A stretch of 22,753 bases of DNA, taken from positions 1 to 22,753 of the forward strand of contig DALYLJ010000037.1 in the NCBI GenBank assembly GCA_031976395.1, read 5' to 3'. Under the pieces are notes generated by a model, which worked only from the letters and a program-made list of their open reading frames with translations, made no database searches and was not told the DNA's origin. This DNA comes from UBA11164 sp002420085. GTDB lineage: Bacteria > Pseudomonadota > Gammaproteobacteria > Xanthomonadales > Xanthomonadaceae. Below, piece by piece: positions 22,752-22,753 of this stretch. How positions within the stretch are numbered: the stretch's first letter is position 1; every line of letters starts with the position of its first letter. Position numbers and translations under genes: made by a program.

Positions 22752-22753
22752 GG

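Noticed and set aside
1..22753. CRISPR arrays, tRNA or rRNA genes, insertion sequences, intrinsic terminators with T-runs
   Set aside because: I looked for these and saw none. The tandem arrays are short-unit simple repeats without spacers, and no hairpin is followed by a clear T-run.

Overview
The window is GC-rich, densely packed bacterial chromosome. The gene content points to a gammaproteobacterium: an spu/puu polyamine cluster in the Pseudomonas arrangement, an Azotobacter-type 7Fe ferredoxin, a TorF-type porin, and intergenic GGGAATC-like heptamer arrays of the kind I associate with Xanthomonadales and relatives. The genus cannot be fixed from this sequence alone. I see no phage, transposase, CRISPR array, rRNA or tRNA.

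Layout. (1) 1-2437: a heptamer repeat array, then two divergent L,D-transpeptidase genes. The leftward one, an LdtD/YcbB-like enzyme, is broken by an in-frame TAA. (2) 2450-5092, minus strand: a tightly coupled operon of a 59-residue LiaI-LiaF-like membrane protein, pxpA (5-oxoprolinase subunit A) and the two DUF969/DUF979 subunits of a putative 5-oxoproline transporter. pxpB and pxpC are not in the window. (3) 5281-7215, minus strand: a membrane-anchored beta-lactamase-fold serine hydrolase. (4) 7349-19644: a polyamine uptake and catabolism locus. puuA and puuB run leftward from a divergent promoter region (10116-10405). puuD/spuA, spuB, spuC, potF, potG, potH, potI and a Sad-like aldehyde dehydrogenase run rightward, mostly with stop/start overlaps. 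(5) 19645-20070: no recognisable gene, then a TorF-family outer-membrane protein. (6) 20800-22751: a gap with a strong palindrome, then fdxA and an HMG-CoA synthase-family gene on the minus strand.

How the genes work together. PotFGHI would import putrescine or spermidine. Two glutamine-synthetase-like ligases (PuuA/SpuI and SpuB) gamma-glutamylate the amine. PuuB oxidises gamma-glutamylputrescine to an aldehyde, the aldehyde dehydrogenase oxidises that, and PuuD releases GABA and glutamate. SpuC offers a parallel transamination route. The neighbouring pxpA-transporter operon handles 5-oxoproline, which could form by cyclisation of gamma-glutamyl compounds; that link is inference.

I did not find a clearly undescribed system. 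The points most worth a second look are the nonsense codon in the LdtD-like gene, the small ORF coupled to pxpA, the G-quadruplex-capable arrays inside the spu operon, and the operator-like inverted repeats between puuA and puuD.
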